Below are positions 1 through 8,629 of a stretch of 64,000 nt of DNA, piece by piece. Below the pieces are notes generated by a model. The model was not told the origin of the DNA, did not search any database, and worked only from the letters and a program-made list of their open reading frames with translations. The position numbers were made by a program, and so were the translations under genes. The number at the start of each line of letters is the position of its first letter. The stretch's first letter is position 1. Source of the DNA: Mucilaginibacter lappiensis (GTDB lineage: Bacteria > Bacteroidota > Bacteroidia > Sphingobacteriales > Sphingobacteriaceae); the NCBI RefSeq assembly GCF_900155965.1, contig NZ_FTMG01000006.1, positions 248,001 to 312,000 of the forward strand, in the 5' to 3' direction.

Positions 1-2
1 GC

Positions 3-263
3 GGCAGGGCCACCCATATACACATGGAAGTTTTTGTAAACAGCGTATTGAAAAAAGTATCACAGCTTACTTTTTCTGAAACTATATCTGATGCCGTGCA
101 TGTTTCTACTTTATATGCTACGCACGGGGTAAATCCTATACGCAACGCAAACGACAGCGTTTTTGGCGACTCAGCAACCGATCTGGCTTTGGAAACCCTG
201 GCTTTAACCGGCAGCGTTTCAGCAGGATATTCCGGCACTTTTACTCTTGGCGTAGCACTTTAA
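3..263 (+). CDS. C-terminal part of an unidentified protein, cut by the left edge
   Basis: The frame is open to the first base of the window with no stop before position 261, so the gene probably begins upstream; an ATG at 24 could also start a 79-residue protein. The visible part is a helix-like stretch followed by a Thr/Ser/Gly-rich tail ending FTLGVAL. I recognise no family. It is followed after 84 bp, filled by a palindromic repeat, by another unidentified plus-strand gene, so the two may be co-transcribed. Confidence 0.45.
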   Translation, partial: GRATHIHMEVFVNSVLKKVSQLTFSETISDAVHVSTLYATHGVNPIRNANDSVFGDSATDLALETLALTGSVSAGYSGTFTLGVAL

Positions 264-264
264 C

Positions 265-338
265 GTTTTACGTACGACGTTTAAAGTTGTACGTAAAACA
301 TCAGTACTTCTAGATCAAAACGTATCACATACAACATA
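265..338. repeat. Palindromic repeat, ACGTA family, copy 1
   Basis: A 14-base inverted repeat (GTTTTACGTACGAC against GTTGTACGTAAAAC, 13 of 14 matching) lies at 266-299, followed by a segment AGATCAAAACGTAT that recurs at 9332-9347. It fills the gap between two plus-strand genes and ends about 10 bp before the next start codon. The second copy is at 9281-9374. Confidence 0.7.
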
Positions 339-347
339 TAACCCAAA

Positions 348-881
348 ATGGCACTCATCAAATTAGCGTACAAACAGATCATTGATGCATCGGCGCAGGG
401 CAAGTTTGAAAGAAGCGTGTTGCAGGCATCGTACCAGGAATTTTTACTCAAAATGCAGACTTACAATCCCAACCGGGAATTTAAAACTTTTACAGCGTTA
501 AAGGTACATGACGGCCGGGCCAATTCATTGCATTATAAATTGAGTTTCGCGGTTGGGCATTTTATACAGACGTTGGATAATAAGATACCTGGACTTAGCG
601 ATAACCTGGGCAATCCCGTCAAATTTGAAATACCGCAATTTGAGCTCATAGAATCGCACATCAATGATATCTCATCGCACAAAGTGGCTATCACTTATAC
701 TACCGGTATTTTAACCCTGGTAAATCAACTGGCGGAGTTTATGGTATTGGCAGAGGGCGATGTATCTGAAAAATTTGTGGCCGATACTTTTATATTAAAA
801 ATGCAGCAGGGGCTTTCTATAACCAGTTACCAGGAATATCAGCCCGAGTCGCTGTTTAAAGATACTTTCCAGCAGGTTTAA
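348..881 (+). CDS. Unidentified 177-residue protein
   Basis: A complete reading frame with normal base composition, starting at ATG 348 just after a palindromic repeat and ending before a good intrinsic terminator, so it is very likely a real gene. No signal peptide or membrane segment is visible; the sequence looks like a soluble mixed alpha/beta protein. I do not recognise the family. It may be co-transcribed with the partial gene on its left. Confidence 0.6.
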   Translation: MALIKLAYKQIIDASAQGKFERSVLQASYQEFLLKMQTYNPNREFKTFTALKVHDGRANSLHYKLSFAVGHFIQTLDNKIPGLSDNLGNPVKFEIPQFELIESHINDISSHKVAITYTTGILTLVNQLAEFMVLAEGDVSEKFVADTFILKMQQGLSITSYQEYQPESLFKDTFQQV

Positions 882-915
882 TCCTATTACCCCTTTTTTC
901 ATCATGTCAGGTTGG

Positions 916-948
916 GCGTCTGTGTGTTTTACATGCAGGCGCTTTTTT
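916..948 (+). terminator. Intrinsic terminator
   Basis: An 11-bp stem with G-U pairs (GCGTCTGTGTG with CATGCAGGCGC, five-base loop) is followed by six T. It lies 35 bp after the stop of the 348-881 gene and just before the convergent monooxygenase gene ends. Confidence 0.75.
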
Positions 949-949
949 G

Positions 950-2548
950 TTATGCTTTAACAAAACCCACTACGTTTTGCAGGTAGTTATCCATCATTTC
1001 CATATCTACCACATCATTAATAAAACCGATGTGCATATCCGGGCGAACGATGAGCGCTTTTTTCTGCTTTTCTTTAATGCCGAAAGCATCAAATACGTGT
1101 TGATTTTTAGCTGATGGCGGCAGGTAAAAAAAGTTGAGGGCACCTGTATAATTCTGGGTAATCCATTTGGCGAGGGTAAACAAGTCGAGCTCCTGCAATT
1201 TGCCCAGGGTTATCATGGTAAAACCAGGCTTGCTGCACCATTCATGCAGATCGGTTTCCTGTTGTTTCTTTTCGTCGAACACTTTGAGGTATGGCAGCCT
1301 GTCACCTGCTTTTATGGGCGAATCATGGCTCAAATGCAGATTGATCTGGCTTTCACGATAGTTAATGCCGGTTTGGGATATCCGCTTAAAAAAAGCTTCT
1401 CGTAATGCCGGTTTGCCCCAAACGTTTTTCAGTATAACAGGTAACACCCATTTTTTGAACAGGCCAACAAACCAATTACGCGACAGTATTAATTTAAAAA
1501 CACGGTCGGTGGTGTTCAGCAGATCTTTGGCTACTGGCATGCGTTCGGCAGCATAACTTTCCAGTATTTTTTCCTGTAGTTGATTATTTACGACGCCAGC
1601 CAGTTTCCAGGCCAGGTTGTAAGCGTCCTGCAAACCGGTATTCATACCCTGTCCGCCTACCGGCGAATGGATATGTGCGGCATCACCAATTAAAAAACAC
1701 CTGTTCTGCCTGAAATTATCGGCCATTCGGTGATGCAGCCGATAGGTGGTAAACCAGTTAGTATGTTCTACGCCGATAGTTTGCCCGGTAATGGCATTCA
1801 AAAAAGGCAGTGCTTCTTCTATTGAGAAGTCACCTCTTTGATCAAGTCCAGCAGGCAACTGACCAACAATACGGTAACACTGCTCTTCGGGCATTGGAAA
1901 AAATGCGGCGAATCCTTTTTTTGCTAGAAACAGGTTCACTTTATCGCCAAAAGCATTATTTATCTTTACATCGGCCAGGTAAAACTGGTGTTGGTAGGTA
2001 TCGCCATTAAAAGGTATCTGCAGCTGTTTACGCACCAGGCTGTGTGCACCATCGGCACCAACGAGCCAATCGCAGGTGATGTGTTGGGTTTCTTCACTGG
2101 TTTGCAATTGCACCAATACTTTACCCTTCTGCTGTTCAATAGTCAGTAAGGATGTATTCCAGTAAACCGGGCAGCAGTTGAGCGTTAAAAAATCGAGCAG
2201 AAGGCGTTCGTTCTTGCTTTGCTGATACAGGTGCACAAACGGGAATGCGGTTTGACCATCGCCCACATTACTTAATGATAATGAGGCTACTTGTTTACCC
2301 TCCTGGTTAAATACTACGCCCAAAGCTTGCTTACCACCTTTTATAATGGTATCAATAAGCCCCATTTGCCGGTAGATCTCCAGCGAACGGGCCTGTACTG
2401 CAAGTGCTTTAGAATGGGTTGTTGGCCCCTGCTTACTATCAATAATAACGGGCTGCACACCATAACGCAATAGCTGGGCAGCCATCATCAAACCCGAAGG
2501 GCCGGCCCCTACTATCAACACGCTGGTATGCTGCTGCGTAACCGTCAT
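950..2548 (-). CDS. FAD-dependent aromatic monooxygenase (PheA/TfdB-like)
   Basis: A class A flavoprotein hydroxylase that would add oxygen to an aromatic or polyketide-like substrate using NAD(P)H. Residues 8-20 hold the GAGPSG dinucleotide fold, the DG motif (VGADGAH) is near residue 165, and the FAD-ribityl GD motif (GDAAHIHSPVGGQGMN) is near residue 290. The C-terminal 150 residues match the thioredoxin-like tail typical of phenol hydroxylases. At 532 residues its length is normal. It starts 6 bp after the stop of the upstream methyltransferase gene, so the two form an operon. The substrate cannot be told from sequence. Confidence 0.88.
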   Translation of the reverse strand: MTVTQQHTSVLIVGAGPSGLMMAAQLLRYGVQPVIIDSKQGPTTHSKALAVQARSLEIYRQMGLIDTIIKGGKQALGVVFNQEGKQVASLSLSNVGDGQTAFPFVHLYQQSKNERLLLDFLTLNCCPVYWNTSLLTIEQQKGKVLVQLQTSEETQHITCDWLVGADGAHSLVRKQLQIPFNGDTYQHQFYLADVKINNAFGDKVNLFLAKKGFAAFFPMPEEQCYRIVGQLPAGLDQRGDFSIEEALPFLNAITGQTIGVEHTNWFTTYRLHHRMADNFRQNRCFLIGDAAHIHSPVGGQGMNTGLQDAYNLAWKLAGVVNNQLQEKILESYAAERMPVAKDLLNTTDRVFKLILSRNWFVGLFKKWVLPVILKNVWGKPALREAFFKRISQTGINYRESQINLHLSHDSPIKAGDRLPYLKVFDEKKQQETDLHEWCSKPGFTMITLGKLQELDLFTLAKWITQNYTGALNFFYLPPSAKNQHVFDAFGIKEKQKKALIVRPDMHIGFINDVVDMEMMDNYLQNVVGFVKA

Positions 2549-2554
2549 TTAATT

Positions 2555-3262
2555 CTAATGAAAAAGCAGGAAAATGGTTGGCCGTTTATGCAGCTCAGGC
2601 ACCTTTTTTTGCCACTCGGCAATGGTTTTGGTTTGTACAAATTCTGTAGGGGCGGTAAGATCGGTTGCTATGCAGAGCTTGGTTCTGGGGTTGGCAGTCT
2701 TTAATATTTCTTCCAGCATGGGGTTATTGCGGAAAGGTGTTTCAATAAACAGCTGCGTTTGATCGAGCTTAATAGCTGCGGCTTCCAGTTCTTTGATCTT
2801 TTTGCTGCGTAGCACCTTATCAATAGGTAAATAACCATGAAAAGTAAAGCTTTGGCCGTTAAAGCCAGAAGCCATCAACGCCAGTAAAATAGAACTGGGA
2901 CCTACAAGTGGTACCACTTTAATACCCATGCGGTGCGCTTTATCTACAATTTCGGCGCCGGGATCGGCAATGCCAGGGCAGCCTGCTTCGCTCATGAGGC
3001 CCACATCGTTACCGGCCTGCAAGCCTTTAAAAAAGTCGGCCGTACCCATGTCGCGGTTATATTTACTATAATCATGAATGAGGAGTTCGCTTTGAGGTAT
3101 TTTTAAACCGGCCAGTTTTAAAAATTTTCGGGCGGTTTTTTCATTCTCCACAATATACTCTTTGATACTGTTAATGGTATCAACCAGGTAAGGGGTAAAT
3201 GATTTGGCAGCCGTTTCTTCGGCCAGCGGTACGGGGATTAAATAAAGGGTTCCATAAGGCAT
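2555..3262 (-). CDS. SAM-dependent methyltransferase, RsmI/tetrapyrrole methylase-like
   Basis: A 235-residue protein with the tetrapyrrole-methylase fold: N-terminal GTLYLIPVPL, then SEAGCPGIADPG near residue 95 and the VPLVGPSSILLALMASG block near residue 125. RsmI, which 2'-O-methylates C1402 of 16S rRNA, has DAGTPGISDPG at the first of these, so this is a related but distinct paralogue found widely in Bacteroidota. It is the first gene of a two-gene operon with the FAD monooxygenase. The target (rRNA or a small molecule) is not certain. Confidence 0.8.
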   Translation of the reverse strand: MPYGTLYLIPVPLAEETAAKSFTPYLVDTINSIKEYIVENEKTARKFLKLAGLKIPQSELLIHDYSKYNRDMGTADFFKGLQAGNDVGLMSEAGCPGIADPGAEIVDKAHRMGIKVVPLVGPSSILLALMASGFNGQSFTFHGYLPIDKVLRSKKIKELEAAAIKLDQTQLFIETPFRNNPMLEEILKTANPRTKLCIATDLTAPTEFVQTKTIAEWQKKVPELHKRPTIFLLFH

Positions 3263-3317
3263 ATTGCAAAGTTGGTGTTTTTTGTTTAATTTAAGCTATT
3301 GAAAGGGGGCCGAAAAA

Positions 3318-4034
3318 ATGAATTCATTAGGCGTAAACTGGTTTATTGAGGGATATATTGATTTTGAGCAAAAAAAATATGTATTGTTAAATTATTTACA
3401 GGAAATTAACCGCCACTTTGATAAGAGCCGGCTATACCCCAACCTGGCCGATCTTATTTTTCATTACAACAACCTGGTTGATTTCAGGAAAAACAAAACG
3501 GTGCTGCAACAAGCCTTCCCCCAGCGCTTAACACAGGCCGATATCGACGCGGTAAAGCTTACCTATCAAAAGATTATTAAGGATGATCAAAACATGCAGG
3601 AAATAGAGCAGATCATCGCTTACGCTATGTCGCAGATGGATCCTGCTATACAAACCGGTAAAGAAATATATGATTTTGTGGAGAGCCGGCTTAATATTGA
3701 CCCGGTAGGTATTGTACCGCTGATGCCTTATCATGGTTATTTTTCGTTACGCAACGGCAAGGAGCGTACTAACTGGATATATGAATATCACCTTACTATT
3801 TTTGAGGACAAGGACGCTAAGTACCGGGGTATCAATATATCATTTATTGATACCTATGAGCACAGCATCACCAACACGCCAGAGGCCATAAAGCTGGGCC
3901 TGATCAACCGGAACAAATTTTTACCCAACCCCGCTGTATATTATGTACACAGCGATATTACATTCCCGCTGGAGCAAACCTTATTGCCGGTAGCCAAAAG
4001 GAGCCTGGTAAAATACATTTCGAGCGCAGCGTAA
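3318..4034 (+). CDS. Conserved hypothetical protein, 238 residues
   Basis: Divergent from the RsmI-like gene, with only 55 bp between the starts. It is soluble, rich in aromatic and charged residues, with no signal peptide and no motif I recognise. Its composition and undisturbed length support a real gene; I believe similar proteins occur across Sphingobacteriaceae, but assign no function. Confidence 0.65.
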   Translation: MNSLGVNWFIEGYIDFEQKKYVLLNYLQEINRHFDKSRLYPNLADLIFHYNNLVDFRKNKTVLQQAFPQRLTQADIDAVKLTYQKIIKDDQNMQEIEQIIAYAMSQMDPAIQTGKEIYDFVESRLNIDPVGIVPLMPYHGYFSLRNGKERTNWIYEYHLTIFEDKDAKYRGINISFIDTYEHSITNTPEAIKLGLINRNKFLPNPAVYYVHSDITFPLEQTLLPVAKRSLVKYISSAA

Positions 4035-4114
4035 ACCCCTCTAATCTCCCCCGATCGAGGAGACTTAAAAAAACAAATTAAAGCCCTATCCTTTGGAGAG
4101 GGTTGGGAGAGGTG
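4035..4114. repeat. CT-rich palindromic repeat (cccctc...gaggtg family)
   Basis: Begins at the stop codon of the preceding gene. A left arm of the type CCCCTCTAATCTCCCC and a right arm GGAGAGGGTTGGGAGAGGTG flank a T/A-rich centre. Related copies lie at about 32410-32520, 38885-39010, 44414-44531, 48356-48450 and 59250-59366. Confidence 0.8.
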
Positions 4115-4130
4115 AATAAATCTTAAACTA

Positions 4131-4161
4131 TTGTGATAGCCCAAAGTTTTATTATTTTTGA
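4131..4161 (+). promoter_or_regulatory. Promoter of gcvH
   Basis: A Bacteroidota-type -7 box TATTTTTG (4154-4161) follows a TTG -33 element (4131-4133) at a 20-bp spacing. The predicted start of transcription is about 15 bp before the gcvH ATG. I see no glycine riboswitch here. Confidence 0.65.
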
Positions 4162-4179
4162 GCACATAAAATCAACATC

Positions 4180-4557
4180 ATGAATTTTCCAGCTGAATTA
4201 AAATACACTAAAGACCACGAGTGGGTAAAAGTTGAAGGCAATGTTGCTACTATCGGCATTACCGAATTTGCTCAACGCGAATTAGGTGATATTGTTTTTG
4301 TTGACATCCCTACCGTAGGAAAAGCCCTTGAGCAGGAGGAGACTTTTGGAACTGTTGAGGCTGTAAAAACAGTATCAGACCTGTTTATGCCTATAACAGG
4401 AACGGTTACAGAATTTAACTCGGCCTTAGAGGGGGAACCTGAGTTGGTGAATACCGATCCTTATGGCGAAGGCTGGATGGTAAAAATCACGATAACAAAT
4501 GCATCAGAAATAAATAACTTATTATCGGCTGATGCCTATACTACGTTGGTTTCTTAA
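4180..4557 (+). CDS. gcvH: Glycine cleavage system H protein
   Basis: The lipoyl carrier of the glycine cleavage complex, shuttling the aminomethyl group between P, T and L proteins. The 125-residue sequence is colinear with Gcv[14 protein letters not shown] at the N-terminus and the lipoylation motif [13 protein letters not shown] with Lys63 as the modified residue. The other gcv genes are not in the window. A VanZ-like gene starts on the base after its stop codon, so the two are co-transcribed. Confidence 0.97.
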   Translation: MNFPAELKYTKDHEWVKVEGNVATIGITEFAQRELGDIVFVDIPTVGKALEQEETFGTVEAVKTVSDLFMPITGTVTEFNSALEGEPELVNTDPYGEGWMVKITITNASEINNLLSADAYTTLVS

Positions 4558-4953
4558 ATGAAGCTGTTTCTAAAATATCATGGGCTCACTATTTTGTGGG
4601 CCTTATTTGTTTTTACCATGTGTGCTGTTGACTTGGGGGATGCTGGCAAGTCGCCGATGTTTTTCCCGGGTTTTGATAAATTGACCCATACCGGCTTCTT
4701 TTTCACGTTGGTAGTGCTTTTTTGCAATGGACTAATAAGGCAACAAAAACCACGGCGGTTCTCGTATAAACAGATAGTTTTAGTTACAATAGTTGCCATT
4801 TTTTTTGGTGGGCTGATAGAGATACTTCAGCTCACCATTTTTACTTGGCGCAGCGCCGAGTGGGACGATCTTTTTGCAGATACTTTGGGTACCTGCATGG
4901 GTATGTTTGCGATATTGGTAACATTAGGAGCAACGGGTTATGGTAAAAAATAA
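4558..4953 (+). CDS. VanZ-like membrane protein
   Basis: A 131-residue protein with about four membrane segments (roughly 5-25, 43-62, 73-93, 108-126) and the VanZ-family signature: DKLTHTGFFF in the second segment and GGLIEILQ...RSAEWDDLFADTLG near the end. VanZ relatives are membrane proteins of unclear role. It directly follows gcvH with no gap and overlaps the next small gene by 14 bp, an arrangement I have the impression recurs in Bacteroidota. Confidence 0.85.
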   Translation: MKLFLKYHGLTILWALFVFTMCAVDLGDAGKSPMFFPGFDKLTHTGFFFTLVVLFCNGLIRQQKPRRFSYKQIVLVTIVAIFFGGLIEILQLTIFTWRSAEWDDLFADTLGTCMGMFAILVTLGATGYGKK

Positions 4954-5101
4954 ATTCATTGTATTAGGGGCATTCGTGTTATTGACGAGCCTGTCGTCAT
5001 GCGGCATATTTAAAAAAAGCTGCAACTGTCCGCACTTTGGGAAGATAAATCTTCCTGATGTGCAGATGTGCAAATATGCAGATGTGCAGATGATGGGATA
5101 G
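4940..5101 (+). CDS. Small lipoprotein (53 residues) with a repeat-derived tail
   Basis: Starts at ATG 4940, overlapping the end of the VanZ-like gene. A hydrophobic signal sequence leads to a lipobox LSSC with Cys21 as the lipidated residue, followed by a Cys-rich core (KKSCNCPHFGK). The last 14 residues (DVQMCKYADVQMMG) are encoded by a gtgcagatg-type dispersed repeat, so the natural C-terminus has probably been replaced. Likely an outer- or inner-membrane-anchored small protein of unknown role. Confidence 0.7.
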   Translation: MVKNKFIVLGAFVLLTSLSSCGIFKKSCNCPHFGKINLPDVQMCKYADVQMMG

Positions 5102-5300
5102 ATTGATGTACAGGTGCGTAAATGATGGGTTATCATTAAGTAGTGTATTGCACATCGTTTTTCATAAACCCTAACTGATTTTTATATTCCTTTATCACTT
5201 TTCATATGCATATCCGCATATCTGCATATTTGCACATCGTAAATCGTCATCCTTTTATCATTTCACATCTGCACGTTTAAAATCCACACATTTGCACATC
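5052..5300. repeat. GTGCAGATG-family palindromic repeat, long copy
   Basis: About 250 bp of reiterated units: GATGTGCAGATGTGCAAATA on the left and their reverse complement (CATATCTGCATATTTGCACATC and variants) on the right, forming large imperfect palindromes. It starts inside the small lipoprotein gene and reaches to just before the feoA promoter. Other copies: 27456-27501, 30043-30078, 40055-40145. Confidence 0.8.
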
Positions 5301-5316
5301 AATTGCACTCTCCTTA

Positions 5317-5347
5317 TTTGGATTTAATATAAATAAGATTACATTTG
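5317..5347 (+). promoter_or_regulatory. Promoter of feoAB
   Basis: A perfect Bacteroidota promoter: TTTG at 5317-5320, 19-bp spacer, TACATTTG at 5340-5347. The ATG of feoA is 20 bp further on. I could not identify a Fur operator by eye. Confidence 0.75.
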
Positions 5348-5367
5348 CTGTGGTTTAAAATTATACG

Positions 5368-5583
5368 ATGACACTTTCACAACTTGAAGTAGGCGAAATA
5401 GGAATTGTAAAGGAATTTACTGATCTGGAAATGTCGGTAAAGCTGATGGAAATGGGTTGCCTGCCAGGCGAGGAAATAAGAATTTCGCGTATTGCTCCCC
5501 TTGGCGATCCCATCGCTATCCATGTTTCGGGCTACCAGTTAAGTTTGCGTAAATTTGAGGCCTCCACCATTGTGTTGCAGTAG
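5368..5583 (+). CDS. feoA: Ferrous iron transport protein A
   Basis: A 71-residue SH3-like cytoplasmic protein that assists FeoB. It shows the family pattern: GEIGIVKEF, MELGC-like MEMGCLPGEEI, IAPLGDPIAIHVSGYQLSLRK. It is a free-standing protein here, although in many Bacteroidota FeoA is fused to FeoB. FeoB follows 11 bp downstream in one transcript driven by a strong promoter. Confidence 0.95.
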   Translation: MTLSQLEVGEIGIVKEFTDLEMSVKLMEMGCLPGEEIRISRIAPLGDPIAIHVSGYQLSLRKFEASTIVLQ

Positions 5584-5594
5584 TTTTATAAAAA

Positions 5595-7709
5595 TTGAAA
5601 GCCGATATAAGAGTTGCACTTGTAGGGAATCCCAACACCGGTAAATCAACTCTCTTTAATATACTAACCGGTCTTAATCAAAAAATAGGAAACTTTCCAG
5701 GGGTTACTGTTGACAAAAAAACAGGTTTTTGCCAGCTGCCAGATGGCCGTACCGCCGAGATCATTGACTTGCCCGGCACTTACAGCATCTACCCCAAAAG
5801 TAAAGACGAATCCGTTGTATTTTCCGTATTGGCCGATAAAGCCAAAGGACTAACACCCGATCTGATCGTGGTAATACTGGATGCTAGCAATCTTAAACGC
5901 AACTTACTGCTTTATACCCAAATAGCCGATCTTAAAATACCCATAGTGGTAGCCTTAAATATGATCGATGTATCTGAAAAAGCAGGCATTGATATCGACA
6001 TTGATCTGTTTGCGAAAAAATTGGGGGTACTGGTAGTGCCTGTTTCCGCGCGCAAGATTAAAGGGATCGATCAGCTTAAAAACGCGATTGCCTATACCAA
6101 TAAAATAGCCCTGCAGCAAGATACCATTGATGTAGAGGTTATCGCCCCGCAAATTATAGCGCAGATTAAGGATGATCTAAAGATCGACAATCCGTACCTT
6201 GCCCTGCAACTGGCGCATCAGCATGAAACGCTGAGCTACCTTTCAACCGAGCAAAGCGACAGGATCGAGAAGCTGGAACATGAATTTTCGTTCCACTCGC
6301 AAAAATCGCAGGCTGCAGAAACGATTGCCCGCTATAATTTTATCAATGATTTATTATACGACACCGTTAAAAAGCCCGAAACGGCCCATGACGAAACCGT
6401 AAGCAATAAAATTGATAAGATACTTACCCATAAGGTATTTGGCTTTGTGATCTTCTTTGCCATATTGATGTTCATTTTCCAGGCCATTTTTTCGTGGTCG
6501 GCCTACCCGATGTCATTGATTGGGGATCTGTTTCTCTGGTTACAAAAAGTGATAAGCAACGTATTGCCTGCCGGTCCGCTGGTAAGTTTAATAGTTGATG
6601 GTGTGCTGGCTGGCTTAAGCGGCGTAATGGTATTTATACCGCAGATAGCTATACTCTTTGCCCTGATATCCATACTAGAAGATACCGGCTATATGTCGCG
6701 TGTTACATTTATGATGGATAAGGTGATGCGCAAGGTTGGCCTCAATGGCAAATCGGTAGTTCCGCTCATTGGTGGTTTTGCCTGTGCGGTGCCCTCTATT
6801 ATGAGTACCCGCAACATCGAAAACTGGAAAGACCGGATGATCACCATTATGGTTACTCCCTTAGTTGCCTGTTCTGCACGGTTGCCTATTTACACCCTGA
6901 TGATCGCCCTGGTGGTACCCAACCGTAATGTATGGTGGATATTTAACTTGCAAGGTTTGGCGCTAACCGCTATGTATCTACTTAGCATTGTATCGGCTGT
7001 TACGGTGGCCTTTGTCATGAAATTTATTTTAAAGGCTCGCGAACGTGGTTACTTCATCATGGAGCTGCCAGTGTACCGCATGCCCCGGTGGAAAAACGTA
7101 GGCTTTACCATGTATGATCGTTCCAAAACATTTGTACTACAGGCCGGTAAGGTAATTATAGCCGTATCGGTTATATTATGGGTACTGAAATCATACGGCC
7201 CGGGAGATACTTTCTCCCATATCGATCAAAAATATCATCAAACACAATACACCAAAACCATGACGCCTGATAGCCTGACCAAGGTTATTGCCTCAGAAAA
7301 ACTGGAAAGCTCCTACGCGGGTGTATTCGGCCACGTCATTGAACCGGTGATTAAACCATTAGGCTTCGACTGGAAAATAGGCATAGCGCTCATCAGCTCC
7401 TTTGCCGCTCGCGAGGTTTTTGTGGGTACTATGGCTACCATTTACAGCGTGGAAGGCGATGCGGATAAGATGGAATCGGTACAGCAAAAAATGCACAGCG
7501 CGACCAATCCCGATACCGGGCAACCGGTGTTTACATTGGCGGTGGCTTTTTCGCTCATGATGTTTTATGCCTTTGCTATGCAGTGCGCCAGTACCGTGGC
7601 CGTGGTATACCGAGAAACCAAAGACTGGCGCTGGCCGGCAGTGCAGTTTGCCTACATGACCGCCCTGGCTTATACTGCTAGCTTCATAGTTTATCATTGG
7701 CTGAAGTAG
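5595..7709 (+). CDS. feoB: Ferrous iron transporter B
   Basis: Inner-membrane Fe(II) importer with an N-terminal GTPase. G1 is GNPNTGKS (11-18), G3 DLPG near residue 58 and G4 NMID near residue 121; the transmembrane half begins near residue 275, with Gate motifs including GGFACAVPSI and SFAAREVF. Length 704 is normal. The start is a TTG codon at 5595, 11 bp after feoA; no ATG in frame gives the conserved N-terminus. Repeat elements follow the stop codon. Confidence 0.96.
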   Translation: MKADIRVALVGNPNTGKSTLFNILTGLNQKIGNFPGVTVDKKTGFCQLPDGRTAEIIDLPGTYSIYPKSKDESVVFSVLADKAKGLTPDLIVVILDASNLKRNLLLYTQIADLKIPIVVALNMIDVSEKAGIDIDIDLFAKKLGVLVVPVSARKIKGIDQLKNAIAYTNKIALQQDTIDVEVIAPQIIAQIKDDLKIDNPYLALQLAHQHETLSYLSTEQSDRIEKLEHEFSFHSQKSQAAETIARYNFINDLLYDTVKKPETAHDETVSNKIDKILTHKVFGFVIFFAILMFIFQAIFSWSAYPMSLIGDLFLWLQKVISNVLPAGPLVSLIVDGVLAGLSGVMVFIPQIAILFALISILEDTGYMSRVTFMMDKVMRKVGLNGKSVVPLIGGFACAVPSIMSTRNIENWKDRMITIMVTPLVACSARLPIYTLMIALVVPNRNVWWIFNLQGLALTAMYLLSIVSAVTVAFVMKFILKARERGYFIMELPVYRMPRWKNVGFTMYDRSKTFVLQAGKVIIAVSVILWVLKSYGPGDTFSHIDQKYHQTQYTKTMTPDSLTKVIASEKLESSYAGVFGHVIEPVIKPLGFDWKIGIALISSFAAREVFVGTMATIYSVEGDADKMESVQQKMHSATNPDTGQPVFTLAVAFSLMMFYAFAMQCASTVAVVYRETKDWRWPAVQFAYMTALAYTASFIVYHWLK

Positions 7710-7715
7710 GTTTTG

Positions 7716-7837
7716 GGTTCATGGTTGATAGATCATAGTTCATGGCTACTTGATTTTCGAATCATAAACAAATAATAATCTCTTTGTAAATACTTGAAAA
7801 ACTTCTGGCTATGATCTATGAACCATCAACTATGAAC
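7716..7837. repeat. GTTCATGGTTGATAG palindromic repeat
   Basis: Reiterated units GTTCATGGTTGATAGATCAT on the left and TATGATCTATGAACCATCAA on the right, flanking an AT-rich loop. It fills the gap between feoB and the SprT-like gene and may act as the feoB terminator. I see no second copy of this family in the window. Confidence 0.75.
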
Positions 7838-7848
7838 TGATGATTCCC

Positions 7849-7856
7849 TATATTTG
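7849..7856 (+). promoter_or_regulatory. -7 box for the SprT-like gene
   Basis: A perfect TATATTTG 14 bp before the TTG start. A clear -33 TTTG is not present; that region is the right arm of the palindromic repeat. Confidence 0.5.
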
Positions 7857-7870
7857 TGTTGAGGTAAAAA

Positions 7871-8482
7871 TTGGATAAAGTAAAAGTTTTAGAAAAGTAT
7901 CTTCCGTCAGACGCGGCGCCATTGATTGGCCGCTGGATAGATTACTTTAAATGTGAGTTTAAAATTTCGCGCAACCGCGGCAGTAAATTTGGCGATTACC
8001 GTTCGCCTTACGGCGGTAAAGGGCATCGCATCTCCGTTAATTACGACCTTAACCCCTACGCTTTCCTGGTAACTACTGTACATGAATTTGCGCACCTGCA
8101 TACCTGGAACGAGCATAAACAAAAAGCCAAACCGCATGGCACCGAGTGGAAAGCTAATTTCAAAAAAATGATGCAACCCTTTTTTGAAAAAGATATTTTC
8201 CCCGCCGATGTAAAACACGCCATCACCAGCTATTTGAATAACCCGGCCGCATCCAGCTGCTCGGATCTGAACCTGTACCGTTCCCTGCGCAAATATGACG
8301 TGCCAAAAGAGTCGGTACTTACAGTAGAAAAAGTTCCTCTTAAAGCTTTGTTCAAAATAAAAGGGGGACGAGTTTTTCGTAAGGAAGAACAATTGCGTAA
8401 ACGTTTTAAGTGTGTAGAAATAGCCACCAAACGCGTTTACCTGTTTAGCCCGGTTGCCGAAGTGGAGTTGGTGGAAGATTAG
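7871..8482 (+). CDS. SprT-like zinc metallopeptidase domain protein
   Basis: A 203-residue protein with the zincin motif HEFAH at 71-75 followed by a downstream His/Glu region (HGTEWKANF), matching the SprT/Spartan family, whose eukaryotic members degrade DNA-crosslinked proteins. The Bacteroidota homologues are uncharacterised. Translation begins at TTG 7871, which gives the conserved N-terminus; a -7 box sits just upstream. No signal peptide, so cytoplasmic. A long palindromic repeat begins at its stop codon. Confidence 0.82.
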   Translation: MDKVKVLEKYLPSDAAPLIGRWIDYFKCEFKISRNRGSKFGDYRSPYGGKGHRISVNYDLNPYAFLVTTVHEFAHLHTWNEHKQKAKPHGTEWKANFKKMMQPFFEKDIFPADVKHAITSYLNNPAASSCSDLNLYRSLRKYDVPKESVLTVEKVPLKALFKIKGGRVFRKEEQLRKRFKCVEIATKRVYLFSPVAEVELVED

Positions 8483-8486
8483 TTTT

Positions 8487-8605
8487 GATTTGGGATTTCG
8501 GATATTCGATTTGGGATTTATTTATTTGAAACTCCAATCAAAGTTCAGAAATCAAAAATTCCCAAATTCTCAAAATCCCAAATCGAATATCCGAAATCCG
8601 AAATC
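8487..8605. repeat. GATTTGGGATTTCGG palindromic repeat, copy 1
   Basis: Arms at 8487-8518 and 8574-8605 match at about 30 of 32 positions (left begins GATTTGGGATTTCGGATATT). It begins 4 bp after the stop of the SprT-like gene and ends 24 bp before the next ATG. A second copy follows the CP-ATP-grasp gene at 25397-25520. Confidence 0.9.
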
Positions 8606-8629
8606 AAAAAACATCCTTACTTTTACGGC

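Noticed and set aside
4118..4179. Glycine riboswitch before gcvH
   Set aside because: Only 62 bp of AT-rich promoter sequence lies here, too short and without the conserved aptamer motifs.
5052..5300. Possible CRISPR array from regularly repeated GTGCAGATG units
   Set aside because: The units vary in length and sequence, no unique spacers separate them, and they form palindromes; no cas gene is near.
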